Shown here: positions 55,282-63,871 of the stretch, one piece after another | Position numbering within the stretch: position 1 is the first letter of the stretch | Layout of the letters: each line of letters starts with the position of its first letter | DNA from: Burkholderia sp. Bp8992 | GTDB taxonomy: Bacteria; Pseudomonadota; Gammaproteobacteria; Burkholderiales; Burkholderiaceae | Direction: 5' to 3' | DNA length: 64,000 nucleotides | Assembly (NCBI RefSeq): GCF_003853705.1 | Contig: NZ_QTQI01000015.1 | Span: forward strand, 1 to 64,000 | Notes under the pieces: model-generated | The model's input: only the letters and a program-made list of their open reading frames with translations | What the model was told of the DNA's origin: nothing | Database searches by the model: none | Program-made: the position numbers and the translations under genes

Positions 55282-55358
55282 TGGCCCGCCCTACACGATT
55301 CGAACGTGTGACCTACGGCTTAGAAGGCCGTTGCTCTATCCAACTGAGCTAAGGGCGG
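55282..55358 (-). tRNA. tRNA-Arg (anticodon TCT)
   Basis: The minus strand folds as a full cloverleaf of 77 bases with encoded CCA. The acceptor stem is CCGCCCT with AGGGCGG, the D stem GCTC/GAGC, the anticodon stem ACGGC/GCCGT around CTTCTAA (anticodon TCT), and the T arm ACACG-TTCGAAT-CGTGT. The 3' end points towards the accessory region at lower coordinates, the usual orientation for an island inserted at a tRNA 3' end. Confidence 0.97.
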
Positions 55359-55453
55359 TCGCGGAGAAAAGACACGGCCTTTCGCGGACCGCATTCGGCA
55401 TCGGGCTATCGAGTCACGCACGGCAACTACCGCACCGCCCAACTCAACGCCCC

Positions 55454-55487
55454 GAAACAAAACGGGCCCGGTATGGAACCGAGCCCG
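55454..55487 (-). terminator. intrinsic terminator of uppP
   Basis: Read on the minus strand, CGGGCTCGGT pairs with ACCGGGCCCG (one G-T) around a five-base loop and is followed by TTTTGTTTC. It is 52 bases past the uppP stop codon. Confidence 0.85.
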
Positions 55488-55538
55488 AAATTATACCCGA
55501 TCATCGCGTCACATCACGCGAAGCGAGCCATCGCAACC

Positions 55539-56369
55539 TCAAACCGGCTGCGGATGCAGCATGAACCAGCCAAGACAGAACACCCCGGCGATCACGCAGT
55601 ACACGCCGAACGACGCGAGCCGCCCGCGCCCTTCGAAATAGCGCATCAGGAACCGCACGCTCAGGTACGCGGCGATCGCCGTCAGCACGCCGCCGAGCAG
55701 CGCGTCGGCAAGCTGGTCGCGCGCATGAAACAGCTTCGGCAGTTCGAGCACACCCGCCGCGAAGATGATCGGCGTGCCGAGCAGGAACGAGAATTCCGCT
55801 GCCTTCTCCGCCGTCAGCCCGGCCACATTGCCGGCAATCATCGTCAGCCCGCTGCGCGAGAAACCCGGAATCAGTGCGCCGATCTGCGCGAGACCCACGA
55901 AGAACGCCTGCTTGAACGTCATCTTCTCGGGCGCCTGGTGCGCGCGGCTGCGCTGGATGCGATCGCCGAGCCACAGCAGCACGCCGTTCACGATCAGCGC
56001 GATCGCGACGATCCGCAGGTCGTGGAACACGCGTTCGATACGCTTCTCGAGCAGCAGCCCGACGATGCCGGTCGGGATCGTCCCGATGATCAGCGCCCAC
56101 ATCAGGTGGCCGTCGTCGTTCTTGCGGCCGCCGAGCTGCGCGAAGAAGCCGCTGATCAGCGCGGTCCAGCGCGCGCGGAAGTACCACAGCAGCGCGAGCG
56201 CGGTGCCGAGGTGCAACGCAACGAGGAACGGCAGCAGTTGCGGCGCGTGCTTGTCGATATGCATGCCGAACAGCGCCGGCACGAGCAGCGTATGGCCCAG
56301 GCTGCTGACAGGGAAGAGTTCGGTGACGCCCTGCAGGACGCTCAGGAATACCAGAAACCAGAGACTCAC
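55539..56369 (-). CDS. uppP: undecaprenyl-diphosphatase (BacA/UppP)
   Basis: A 276-residue inner-membrane phosphatase with about eight membrane segments. The two catalytic motifs are clear: [15 protein letters not shown] (Glu17, Ser22, His26) and [16 protein letters not shown] with the active arginine. It removes a phosphate from undecaprenyl diphosphate, recycling the lipid carrier used for peptidoglycan and O-antigen, and gives bacitracin tolerance. It is a single-gene unit with its own terminator. Confidence 0.96.
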   Translation of the reverse strand: MSLWFLVFLSVLQGVTELFPVSSLGHTLLVPALFGMHIDKHAPQLLPFLVALHLGTALALLWYFRARWTALISGFFAQLGGRKNDDGHLMWALIIGTIPTGIVGLLLEKRIERVFHDLRIVAIALIVNGVLLWLGDRIQRSRAHQAPEKMTFKQAFFVGLAQIGALIPGFSRSGLTMIAGNVAGLTAEKAAEFSFLLGTPIIFAAGVLELPKLFHARDQLADALLGGVLTAIAAYLSVRFLMRYFEGRGRLASFGVYCVIAGVFCLGWFMLHPQPV

Positions 56370-56538
56370 GCGTCGGTCCTTTTAGTCGAGATTGAGCGGG
56401 AAGAAAGACGGACGACGCGATGCGCGTCCGAAAAAACGCGCCCTGATTATGCCGAGCCAGGATTACTGCGCCAAGGCATTTGGCAGCTTATTGCGGCAAT
56501 GCACACAAACGCTTGCAATTTGTAAGCACGCAGAAAGC

Positions 56539-56565
56539 AAAAAGCCCGCCATTTGCATGGCGGGC
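56539..56565 (-). terminator. intrinsic terminator behind the 28-residue membrane-protein gene
   Basis: On the minus strand GCCCGCCAT and ATGGCGGGC form a perfect nine-base stem around GCAA, followed by TTTTTGC. It is 25 bases past the stop of the tiny gene at 56591-56677, and no other minus-strand gene ends here, which supports that gene. Confidence 0.9.
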
Positions 56566-56590
56566 CTGTCGACTTCGGCAGGAATTGCCG

Positions 56591-56677
56591 TCAGCGGCCG
56601 AGCTGATAGAAAAATAATACCGTGCTGCCGGTGAACATGCCGAACAGTGCGATTCCCATTGCCATTGCCAGATCCAT
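56591..56677 (-). CDS. very small membrane protein (28 residues)
   Basis: An ATG at 56677 behind a strong ribosome site (GGAGGGGGCC) encodes MDLAMAMGIALFGMFTGSTV followed by LFFYQLGR: one membrane segment with almost no loops. A textbook terminator follows 25 bases after the stop. Small single-span proteins of this kind often bind and tune larger membrane complexes. The family is not recognised; the gene is well supported by its signals. Confidence 0.75.
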   Translation of the reverse strand: MDLAMAMGIALFGMFTGSTVLFFYQLGR

Positions 56678-56848
56678 GGCCCCCTCCACGAAGTGTCATG
56701 ACCCGGCAACGTCACCGGTTTAGATGCATTATCCAGACCGTTGACAGTCTTAAAAACTCGCAATTTCCCGAGAAGGGTTTTCCCCGAGCGGCCGCGGCCC
56801 GATAATGGAACGCGCGTTGCTCCGTCCACCCGTCCAATCCGATTCGCC

Positions 56849-57760
56849 ATGCCGATCTTCCAGCAACACGATATCCACGAACTTCACGCCGGCCCGTCGC
56901 TCGTCCGGGTCGCTCCGCAATTCGGCGGCCGCCTGCTGTCCTGGCACGTCGACGGCGAACCGGTCATCTTCTGGCCGGAAACGGCCGACTGGAGCAACCT
57001 CGCCCGCGTGCGCGGCGGCAATCCGCTGCTGTTTCCGTTCCTCGGCCGCCACCGCGTCGACGGCGAACTCGGCCGCTGGCGCGACGCCGCCGGCGTGGTC
57101 CGCGACCTGCCGATGCACGGCTTCGCGCGCGACCTGCCGTTCGACGCGCACCCGTCGGCCGACGGCGCCGCGCTGTCGATGACGCTCGACGCAAGCGACG
57201 CGCTGCGCGCGAGCTACCCGTTCGACTTCCGGTTCGAGACGACCTACCGGCTGGCAGACACGCACACGCTGGACGTCGCGCTGACGACGACCAATCGCGG
57301 CGACACGCCGCTGCCCTACTACGCCGGCCACCACTTCTATTTCGCGCTGCCGCATGGCGAACGCGCCGAAACCACGCTCGAACTGCCGCCGACCCGCACC
57401 TGCCAGCAGCACGCGGACGGCTCGATCAGCCCGCTCGAACCCGGTGAAGCGCATTACCGCCTCGACGATCCGGACATCGTCGACCGCTTCCACTGCCTCG
57501 ACGGCGAACCGTCTTCACCGGTGCGCATCGTGATGCCGGGCCGCCGCCGCACGATCGAGATCGCGCTCGACGTGCCGGGCTCGATCCCGTGGTACGCGGT
57601 CACGACCTGGACCGAAAAGCCGGATTCCGACTTCTATTGCGTCGAGCCGTGGCTCGGCCTGCCGGACGCCATCCACAACGGCCTCGGGCTGCGCATGCTC
57701 GCGCCGGGCGCAACCGAAACGGCCACGCTGCGCATTCGCGTGCATCCGCTCGCCGGCTGA
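56849..57760 (+). CDS. aldose 1-epimerase family protein
   Basis: A 303-residue beta-sandwich protein of the galactose mutarotase fold. Candidate catalytic residues are the histidine in LPMHGFARDLPF, the histidine pair in YYAGHHFYFALP and the glutamate in DFYCVEPWLGLP. It interconverts anomers of a hexose, or of a hexose phosphate in the YeaD-like branch. The frame is open upstream, but the ATG at 56849 begins the conserved part. It stands between a tiny membrane-protein gene and nlpD; a hairpin follows it. Confidence 0.88.
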   Translation: MPIFQQHDIHELHAGPSLVRVAPQFGGRLLSWHVDGEPVIFWPETADWSNLARVRGGNPLLFPFLGRHRVDGELGRWRDAAGVVRDLPMHGFARDLPFDAHPSADGAALSMTLDASDALRASYPFDFRFETTYRLADTHTLDVALTTTNRGDTPLPYYAGHHFYFALPHGERAETTLELPPTRTCQQHADGSISPLEPGEAHYRLDDPDIVDRFHCLDGEPSSPVRIVMPGRRRTIEIALDVPGSIPWYAVTTWTEKPDSDFYCVEPWLGLPDAIHNGLGLRMLAPGATETATLRIRVHPLAG

Positions 57761-57854
57761 TACGCGGGCCGCCAAACCGGCGCGCGACGGCCCTGACAAC
57801 GGCCCAAACTGCGGTGCGCGGGTCGAACCCGTTAAAATCGGACGTTTTGTGTTG

Positions 57855-57882
57855 CCTGCCGCTCCACCCGCGGCAGGGTTTT
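57855..57882 (+). terminator. hairpin between epimerase and nlpD genes
   Basis: CCTGCCGC and GCGGCAGG pair around a seven-base loop, followed by GTTTTG. It could end the epimerase transcript; as it lies only 11 bases before the nlpD start it may also affect nlpD translation. Confidence 0.5.
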
Positions 57883-57892
57883 GCGAGGTTCA

Positions 57893-58594
57893 ATGTTCGG
57901 AACAACAACGAAGCGACTCTTCGCAGCCGCCTGCGCCGCCCTGCTCGCCGCGTGCGGCTCCGCGCCCGTCGGCCCCGGGTTCTATCGCGTCGAGCGTGGC
58001 GATACGCTCTACAAGATCGCGCGCGACAACCGCACGTCGGTGCAGAACGTCGTGCGCTGGAACCAGATGACGAACCCCGACGCGATCGAAGTCGGCCAGG
58101 TGCTGCGCGTCGCGCCGCCGCCCGGCACGACCACCGCATCGACGCCGTCGACCACCGGCACCGGCAGCGCCGGCCGCGCGCGTCCGGCACCTTCCGCGCC
58201 GGTCGAATCGGCCGTCAAACCGGCCACGAGCATCGGGCTGATCTGGCCGGCGGCCGGCAACGTGGTCCGCACGTTCGACGGCTCGAAATCGAAGGGGATC
58301 GACATCGCGAACTCACCGGGCACGCCGGTGGTCGCGGCCGCACCGGGTGTCGTGGTCTATGCCGGGAACGGGCTGCGCGGCTACGGCAACCTGATCATCC
58401 TCAAGCACAACGCCGACTACCTGACCGCCTACGCGCATAACCGCGCGCTGCTGGTGAAGGAAGGCCAGTCGGTTACGCAGGGACAGTCGATCGCGGAGAT
58501 GGGCAACAGCGACAGCGATCGCGTCGCGCTGCATTTCGAGCTGCGCTACGGCGGCCGGTCGATCGACCCGTCACGCTACCTGCCGGCGCGTTGA
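57893..58594 (+). CDS. nlpD: NlpD-like lipoprotein: LysM plus degenerate M23 domain
   Basis: A 233-residue lipoprotein. The signal ends in the lipobox LLAAC (residues 14-18 region, AAACGS). A LysM domain (FYRVERGDTLYKIARDNRTS, VVRWNQMTNPDAIEVGQVL) binds peptidoglycan; a Thr/Pro/Ala linker leads to an M23 domain (IDIANSPGTPVVAAAPGVVV, YAGNGLRGYGNLIILKHN). The zinc-binding histidine expected before GIDIA is replaced (FDGSKSKGID), as in E. coli NlpD, so it is an amidase activator, not an enzyme. It would act at the division septum through AmiC. The ATG follows GCGAGG. Confidence 0.9.
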   Translation: MFGTTTKRLFAAACAALLAACGSAPVGPGFYRVERGDTLYKIARDNRTSVQNVVRWNQMTNPDAIEVGQVLRVAPPPGTTTASTPSTTGTGSAGRARPAPSAPVESAVKPATSIGLIWPAAGNVVRTFDGSKSKGIDIANSPGTPVVAAAPGVVVYAGNGLRGYGNLIILKHNADYLTAYAHNRALLVKEGQSVTQGQSIAEMGNSDSDRVALHFELRYGGRSIDPSRYLPAR

Positions 58595-58665
58595 GCGCAC
58601 GACGGACGACACGCGATGCCGGCGCGCATCGCGTGCCGTCGCGGCGAAAACGGGAAATGGTTGAG

Positions 58666-58785
58666 TCAGCGCTTGCGCAGACGTCCGGTGAAACGGCCGG
58701 ACAACGGATCGACGTGACGAGCAAACGCCACCAGCACACCGATTCCGATCAGGCTGAACCCCGCAGCTATCAGAAGCAAATCCAT
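58666..58785 (-). CDS. small membrane protein (39 residues)
   Basis: A minus-strand frame of 39 codons: MDLLLIAAGFSLIGIGVLVA, then FARHVDPLSGRFTGRLRKR. It has one membrane span and a basic cytoplasmic tail, a believable tiny protein, but the ribosome site is weak. The family is unknown. It lies in the 370-base gap between nlpD and the acyl-CoA synthetase gene; the remainder of that gap shows nothing. Confidence 0.5.
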   Translation of the reverse strand: MDLLLIAAGFSLIGIGVLVAFARHVDPLSGRFTGRLRKR

Positions 58786-58963
58786 GGTCACATCACTGTT
58801 TTGACTTGATCTTATGCGTCATTGTGGAATCGTGCACTGAGCCGTGGCTATTGGACGAGTCCGAACATTCCCTATCAGCAGACACCATTGTGGATTCGCC
58901 TGCGTGAAAACCTGATGTAAGCGATACGCCCGGCGCCACGATCGACACCCAGGAGACAATGCG

Positions 58964-60583
58964 ATGCTGCCCGCCGCCGACCGCTACGACGACCTGCTCT
59001 CCCGCTTCCGGTGGGACATTCCGGCCCGCTACAACATCGGCGTGGACGTCTGCGACAAATGGGCCGACGGCAGCGGACGCCTCGCATTGATCTACGAAAC
59101 GGCGCACGGCGACGTGTTCCACCTCACGTTCGACGACCTGAGGAATGCTTCTAACCGGCTCGCGAACAGCTTTGCGCGCGCCGGCCTGCGACGCGGCGAC
59201 CGGATCGGCATCTTTCTCGCGCAAGGCCCCGAAACGGCCGTTGCGCACCTCGCCGCATACAAGCTCGGTGCGATCGCGGTGCCGCTCTTCACGCTGTTCG
59301 GCGTCGATGCGCTCGAATACCGGCTCGCGAACAGCGAGGCCGCCGCGCTCGTCACCGACGCGGCCGGCTACGCGAAAATCGCACCGCTGCGCGCGCAGTT
59401 GCCGTCGCTGCACACCGTGTACTGCGTCGGCGACGATACACCCGATGCGCCGGGCGTGCTGCGCTACGACGCAGCGCTTGCCGCCGAAACGCCGGATTTC
59501 GTGCCGGTCGACACGGCCGCCGACGATCCGGCGGTGATCATCTACACGTCCGGCACCACGGGCAAACCGAAAGGCGCGCTGCACGCCCATCGCGTGCTGC
59601 TCGGCCACCTGCCGGGCGTCGAGATGTCGCAGCAATGCTTCCCGCGCGACGCACGCCTGTTCTGGACGCCGGCCGACTGGGCATGGATCGGCGGGCTGCT
59701 CGACGTGCTGCTGCCGTCATGGCATCACGGCGTGCCGGTGCTCGCGCGCCGCTTCGAGAAGTTCGACGGCGACGCCGCTTTCGCGCTGATGGCGCGGCAC
59801 GGCGTCACGCACGCATTCCTGCCGCCCACCGCGCTGAAGCTGATGCGCGCCGTTACGGCGCCGCGCGAACGCCATGCGCTGTCGCTGAAATCGGTCGCGA
59901 GCGGCGGCGAATCGCTCGGCACCGAACTGACGGCGTGGGGCCGCGATGCGCTCGGCGTGACGATCAACGAGTTCTACGGCCAAACCGAGTGCAACATGGT
60001 GCTGTCGTCGTGCGCGGCGCTGTTCGACGCCCAGCCCGGTGCGATCGGCAAGGCGGTGCCCGGTCATGCGGTCGCGGTCGTCGATGCGGTCGGCACGCCG
60101 CTGCCGCCGGGCGTCGAAGGCCGCATCGCGGTGCGCCGTCCCGACCCGGTGATGTTCCTCGAATACTGGCGCAACCCGGCTGCGACGCGCGACAAGTTCA
60201 CGGGCGACTACCTGATCACCGGCGATACGGGCACGATCGACGCCGACGGCTTCGTGCGCTTCGTCGGCCGCGACGACGACGTGATCACGAGCGCCGGCTA
60301 CCGGATCGGCCCCGGCCCGATCGAGGACTGCCTGCTCACGCATCCGGCGGTACGGATGGCGGCCGTCGTCGGCGTGCCCGACGCGACGCGCACCGAGATC
60401 GTCAAGGCGTTCGTCGTGCTGAACCCCGGCCACGTCGGCGACGACGCGCTCGTGCTCGCGCTGCAGGCACACGTGCGCACACGGCTCACCGCACACGAGT
60501 ATCCGCGCGCGATCGCGTTCGTCGACAGCCTGCCGATGACCGCGACCGGCAAGATCGTGCGCCGCGCGCTGCGCGATGCGTGA
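58964..60583 (+). CDS. acyl-CoA synthetase, AMP-forming (ACSM/acetate-CoA-ligase-like)
   Basis: A 539-residue ANL-superfamily ligase. The P-loop TSGTTGKPKG is at 195-204, the A5 motif NEFYGQTECNMV near 335, the A7/A8 segments ITGDTGTIDADGFVRFVGRD and DDVITSAGYRIGPGPIED near 415-445, and the catalytic Lys530 is in MTATGKIVRR. It activates a carboxylic acid to acyl-AMP and then acyl-CoA. Motifs are nearest to the medium-chain/benzoate-type branch, but substrate is unproven. AGGAGAC precedes the ATG. Confidence 0.9.
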   Translation: MLPAADRYDDLLSRFRWDIPARYNIGVDVCDKWADGSGRLALIYETAHGDVFHLTFDDLRNASNRLANSFARAGLRRGDRIGIFLAQGPETAVAHLAAYKLGAIAVPLFTLFGVDALEYRLANSEAAALVTDAAGYAKIAPLRAQLPSLHTVYCVGDDTPDAPGVLRYDAALAAETPDFVPVDTAADDPAVIIYTSGTTGKPKGALHAHRVLLGHLPGVEMSQQCFPRDARLFWTPADWAWIGGLLDVLLPSWHHGVPVLARRFEKFDGDAAFALMARHGVTHAFLPPTALKLMRAVTAPRERHALSLKSVASGGESLGTELTAWGRDALGVTINEFYGQTECNMVLSSCAALFDAQPGAIGKAVPGHAVAVVDAVGTPLPPGVEGRIAVRRPDPVMFLEYWRNPAATRDKFTGDYLITGDTGTIDADGFVRFVGRDDDVITSAGYRIGPGPIEDCLLTHPAVRMAAVVGVPDATRTEIVKAFVVLNPGHVGDDALVLALQAHVRTRLTAHEYPRAIAFVDSLPMTATGKIVRRALRDA

Positions 60584-60656
60584 GCCATCCGCCGGCGGCT
60601 CGGCCCGTGCGGCCGGATGGTTTATAGTGGCGCCACGCAGTCTTTCCAAGAAACCG

Positions 60657-60980
60657 ATGTCCTCTGATCAGCCATCCGCCGCGGGCGCGTCGCACAGCCC
60701 GCTCTACGCCAAACTCCTCGGCGAAACCGCCAAGATCGACTGGTGCGATCTCGAACGCTTCTTCGCGCAGGGCAAGCTGCTGTCCGTCGCGCGCGACCTC
60801 GATCTCGTCAGCGTCGCGGAAGCGGTCGCCAGCGACGATGCCGATCAGGTCACGCGCTGGCTGTCGGCCGGCCTCGTCTCCCGCATGCCGGCCGAAACGG
60901 CCGCCGACTTCGCGGCGCGCAACCCGGAGCTGTGGGCGGTCGTCGTCTCGCCGTGGGTCTGCGTGCAGGAACGCGCCTGA
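60657..60980 (+). CDS. DUF2288 protein
   Basis: A 107-residue protein with the DUF2288 pattern: LYAKLLGETAKIDWCDLERF, FAQGKLLSVARDLDLVSVAE and the ending LWAVVVSPWVCVQERA. The function is unknown; the family is small, soluble and widespread in proteobacteria. It lies 73 bases behind the acyl-CoA synthetase gene and ten bases before the MATE exporter gene, so the last two are probably co-transcribed. Confidence 0.85.
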   Translation: MSSDQPSAAGASHSPLYAKLLGETAKIDWCDLERFFAQGKLLSVARDLDLVSVAEAVASDDADQVTRWLSAGLVSRMPAETAADFAARNPELWAVVVSPWVCVQERA

Positions 60981-60990
60981 CGCGTTCGCC

Positions 60991-62370
60991 ATGTCCGAAT
61001 CCGCGTTACCGCAGGGGGCCGGTGCCGGCTCGGCTACCGTCACGCACCGGCGCGTCCTCGCGCTCGCCTTCCCGATCGTCCTCGCGAACCTGACCCAGCC
61101 GATCCTCGGCGCCGTCGACACGGCCGTCGCCGGTCACCTCGACGGCGCGCAGTATCTCGGCGGCGTCGCGCTCGGCGGACTGTTCTTCAATTTCGTGTTC
61201 TGGGGTTTCGGCTTCCTGCGGATGGGGACGACCGGCCTCGTCGCGCAGGCGCATGGCGCCGGCGACACCGCCGGTATTCGCCTGAACCTGCTGCGCGCGC
61301 TGATCGTCGCGTTCGCGCTCGGCAGCGCCGTGCTCGCGCTGCAGGGGCCGCTGCTGTCGTTCGCGCTGGCCGCGCTCGGCGGCAGCGATGCCGTGCGCGC
61401 AACGGCGCTCGCGTACAGCCATGCTCGAATCTGGAGCGCGCCCTTCGCGCTCGCGAACTACGTCGTGCTCGGTTACCTGCTCGGCATGCAGCGCGTGCGG
61501 CTCGCGCTCGTCGCGCAGGTGTTCATCAACGCGGTTAACATCGGCGCCGTCCTGCTCTATGTGTACGGCTTCGGCTGGGGCATCGCCGGCATCGGCGCCG
61601 CCACGGCCACCGCGGATGCCTGCGGTTTCGCGCTCGGTGCATGGATGCTGTGGCGGCTGCGCCCGCGCGGCCTTGCGCCGATCGCGGTACGTGCGCTCGC
61701 CGACCGCGCCGCGCTCAAGCGGCTGATCGCGCTCAATCGCGACATCTTCCTGCGCACGCTGTGCCTGCTCGGCGCGTTCGGCTGGTTCGCGCACCTCGGC
61801 GCCAAACAGGGCGACGCGACGCTCGCGGCAAATGCGCTGCTGCTGAATTTCCAGACCTTCATGGCCTATGGCCTCGACGGCTTCGCTCATGCGGCCGAGG
61901 CGCTCGTCGGCGCGGCGGCCGGCGCGCGCGACCGCCGTGCATTCCGGCAGGCCGTGCACGTCACGCTGCTCTGGTCGGCGCTTGGCGCGCTGCTGTTCAC
62001 GCTCGTCTACTGGGCAGCCGGCGGCTGGATCGTCGCGCGCCTGACCGATCAGGCCGAGATCCGCGCCGTCGCGCTGCGCTACCTGCCGTGGGCGGCGATC
62101 TCGCCGATCGTGTCGGTCTGGGGCTTCCTGCTCGATGGCGTCTTCATCGGCGCCACGCAGACGCAATCGCTGATGCGCGCGATGGTCGTGTCGTTCTCGA
62201 TTTTCGTCGCGGCCACGCTCGCGGCCGTCGGCACGTTCGGCAATCACGGCCTCTGGTTCGCGCTGCTGCTGTTCATGGCCGCACGCGGCGCGACACTCGC
62301 GCGCTACCTGCCCGGGCTGCTGCGGCGCATCGGCGCCGACGCGCACGCCGCGTCCACCGGCCGCGCGTGA
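60991..62370 (+). CDS. MATE-family efflux transporter (DinF-like)
   Basis: A 459-residue exporter with 12 membrane segments in two matching halves. The first half begins VLALAFPIVLANLTQPILGA, then VDTAVAGHLDGAQYLGGVAL; FFNFVFWGFGFLRMGTTGLV and AWMLWRLRPRG follow. The sequence is nearest to the DinF/NorM-like branch that exchanges cations for drugs or other organic cations. The substrate is unknown. It starts ten bases behind the DUF2288 gene. Confidence 0.92.
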   Translation: MSESALPQGAGAGSATVTHRRVLALAFPIVLANLTQPILGAVDTAVAGHLDGAQYLGGVALGGLFFNFVFWGFGFLRMGTTGLVAQAHGAGDTAGIRLNLLRALIVAFALGSAVLALQGPLLSFALAALGGSDAVRATALAYSHARIWSAPFALANYVVLGYLLGMQRVRLALVAQVFINAVNIGAVLLYVYGFGWGIAGIGAATATADACGFALGAWMLWRLRPRGLAPIAVRALADRAALKRLIALNRDIFLRTLCLLGAFGWFAHLGAKQGDATLAANALLLNFQTFMAYGLDGFAHAAEALVGAAAGARDRRAFRQAVHVTLLWSALGALLFTLVYWAAGGWIVARLTDQAEIRAVALRYLPWAAISPIVSVWGFLLDGVFIGATQTQSLMRAMVVSFSIFVAATLAAVGTFGNHGLWFALLLFMAARGATLARYLPGLLRRIGADAHAASTGRA

Positions 62371-62389
62371 CGTCGGCCTGGCCGAGCCG

Positions 62390-62566
62390 TCATTGCGTCG
62401 GTTTCGGCGGCGGCACGTCGAGCATCGACGGCGGCGTCATGTCGGTCGGCACACCGTGATAGTCGGCCGGATCTTCCGGCGGGTGGCCGCGACGGGCCTG
62501 ACGAGGATCGCTGCCGCAGCCGGCGAGGAAGGATGCGGCCAGCACGGCCAGCATGAAACGGGTCAT
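62390..62566 (-). CDS. small lipoprotein
   Basis: A 58-residue lipoprotein: MTRFMLAVLAASFLAGCGSD with lipobox LAGC, then PRQARRGHPPEDPADYHGVP and a Pro-rich end. GGAG lies nine bases before the ATG at 62566. It is too small for a domain, so it is probably an anchored tail or partner of an envelope complex. It converges on the MATE exporter gene. Confidence 0.75.
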   Translation of the reverse strand: MTRFMLAVLAASFLAGCGSDPRQARRGHPPEDPADYHGVPTDMTPPSMLDVPPPKPTQ

Positions 62567-62702
62567 CGGGTATGGCTCCGGAAAACGGTGCGCCCATCGC
62601 GCGCCGGGACCGCGCCGAGTCTAACGGAAATCCGGTTTCAGGGTCGCGCCGCGCATGTCCTACTATGTAGGCATGGCGCGGTGCCGCGGAAAGGAGGCTG
62701 CC

Positions 62703-62873
62703 ATGTCGACTGAGGAAATTGCGGGCCTGATCGGCCTGTTCATTGGCCTGATGGTGCTGGTCGCGCTGTCGTACTTCGAGTCGCGCGAATACAAGCGCAG
62801 CCACGGCGGCGAAGGGATGATCCACCACTGGATGGCGGAACATCACCTGCTCGACTGGCGGCGCAAGCACTGA
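62703..62873 (+). CDS. small membrane protein (56 residues)
   Basis: MSTEEIAGLIGLFIGLMVLV starts a single membrane span, then ALSYFESREYKRSHGGEGMI and HHWMAEHHLLDWRRKH. The ribosome site AAAGGAGG is excellent. The C-terminal tail is rich in His and charged residues and would lie in the cytoplasm. The family is not recognised. It is divergent from the small lipoprotein gene. Confidence 0.75.
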   Translation: MSTEEIAGLIGLFIGLMVLVALSYFESREYKRSHGGEGMIHHWMAEHHLLDWRRKH

Positions 62874-62984
62874 GCGAGCTACCCCGCAGTCCGGTCCGGA
62901 TCGAACCCGGGCCGTCCTGAAACGCGCCATTCCAGTGGCGTGCTCGGAACCGCGTACCGCGGAAATTATCAGGGTCGAATGAAT

Positions 62985-63022
62985 GAACGCCGTCGCGTGG
63001 AAATGGCCGCGCGACGGCGTTC
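62985..63022 (-). terminator. long perfect hairpin between the small membrane protein and olsB
   Basis: GAACGCCGTCGCG and CGCGACGGCGTTC form a perfect 13-base stem around a 12-base loop, 43 bases past the olsB stop. No T run follows on either strand. It probably serves the two convergent genes as a two-way terminator or transcript stabiliser. Confidence 0.6.
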
Positions 63023-63064
63023 GCTTGCGCGCACCCGGCACGGGCGCGGCGCGGTTCAGACGGC

Positions 63065-63871
63065 TCAGCCCAGGAAGTGGCGGGCGTAGCGCGCGTTGAT
63101 GTCCGACAGGCGGAACAGCGTCAGGAAATCCGCGCAGTTGAAGTCGGGATCCCAAGCCGGTGCGCCGCAAATCTTCGCGCCGAGACGCAGGTAGCCCTTG
63201 ATCAGCGGCGGCGGCGCGACGACGGTGCCCGTCTGCAGTTCGTCGACCGGCAGTGCCGTGTGCGGGAACGCGCGGTATTCGGGCGCCGTCAGCGACCCGG
63301 CCGACAGCGACTGGTACAGGTTCGCCGCATAGTGACCACCGTCGGCCATCGACACGCTCGCGCAGCCGAGCATCGTCTCGTAGCCGTTCTGCATCATGTA
63401 CGCGCCGAGGCCGCCCCACAGCGCCATGATGACGGCGCCGCTACGGTAGTCGCTGTGCACGCACGAGCGGCCGACCTCCACCATCTTGCCGCGCAGGTGC
63501 GTGAGGCGCGACAGGTCGAATTCGCCTTCGGCGTACAGGCGGCCGACACGCGCCGCCTGATGCGGCGGCAGCACGCGGTACGTGCCGACGACTTTCAGCG
63601 TGTCGAGATCGCGCACCAGCAGGTGGTCGCAGTACGCGTCGAACGGATCGACGTCGAGACCGGACGGGCCGCTGACCTGCGCACCCATCTCTTCGGCGAA
63701 CACGCTGTAGCGCAGGCGCTGGGCTTCGCGCAATTCGTCTTCCGTACGCGCCCATGCGGCGCGCAGGCGATACTCCGATGTGACGGTTTCACTGGCGCGC
63801 GGCAGGTGGCGCCGCGACGTGTCGAGGGGCAGCGAGGCAAAAGGGAGCGTAGGCGTCGGCAGTTCTCGCAT
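63065..63871 (-). CDS. olsB: L-ornithine N(alpha)-acyltransferase (OlsB-like)
   Basis: A 268-residue acyltransferase of the GNAT-like hemolysin/OlsB family. Landmarks are YRLRAAWARTEDELREAQRL, RYSVFAEEMGAQVSGPSGLD, VEVGRSCVHSDYRSGAVIMA and PLIKGYLRLGAKICGAPAWD. OlsB transfers a 3-hydroxy-fatty-acyl group from ACP to ornithine, the first step of ornithine-lipid synthesis, a phosphate-free membrane lipid abundant in Burkholderia. The ATG at 63871 follows AGGAAAG. The partner O-acyltransferase OlsA is not in the window. The last 129 bases, upstream of it, hold only its leader. Confidence 0.88.
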   Translation of the reverse strand: MRELPTPTLPFASLPLDTSRRHLPRASETVTSEYRLRAAWARTEDELREAQRLRYSVFAEEMGAQVSGPSGLDVDPFDAYCDHLLVRDLDTLKVVGTYRVLPPHQAARVGRLYAEGEFDLSRLTHLRGKMVEVGRSCVHSDYRSGAVIMALWGGLGAYMMQNGYETMLGCASVSMADGGHYAANLYQSLSAGSLTAPEYRAFPHTALPVDELQTGTVVAPPPLIKGYLRLGAKICGAPAWDPDFNCADFLTLFRLSDINARYARHFLG

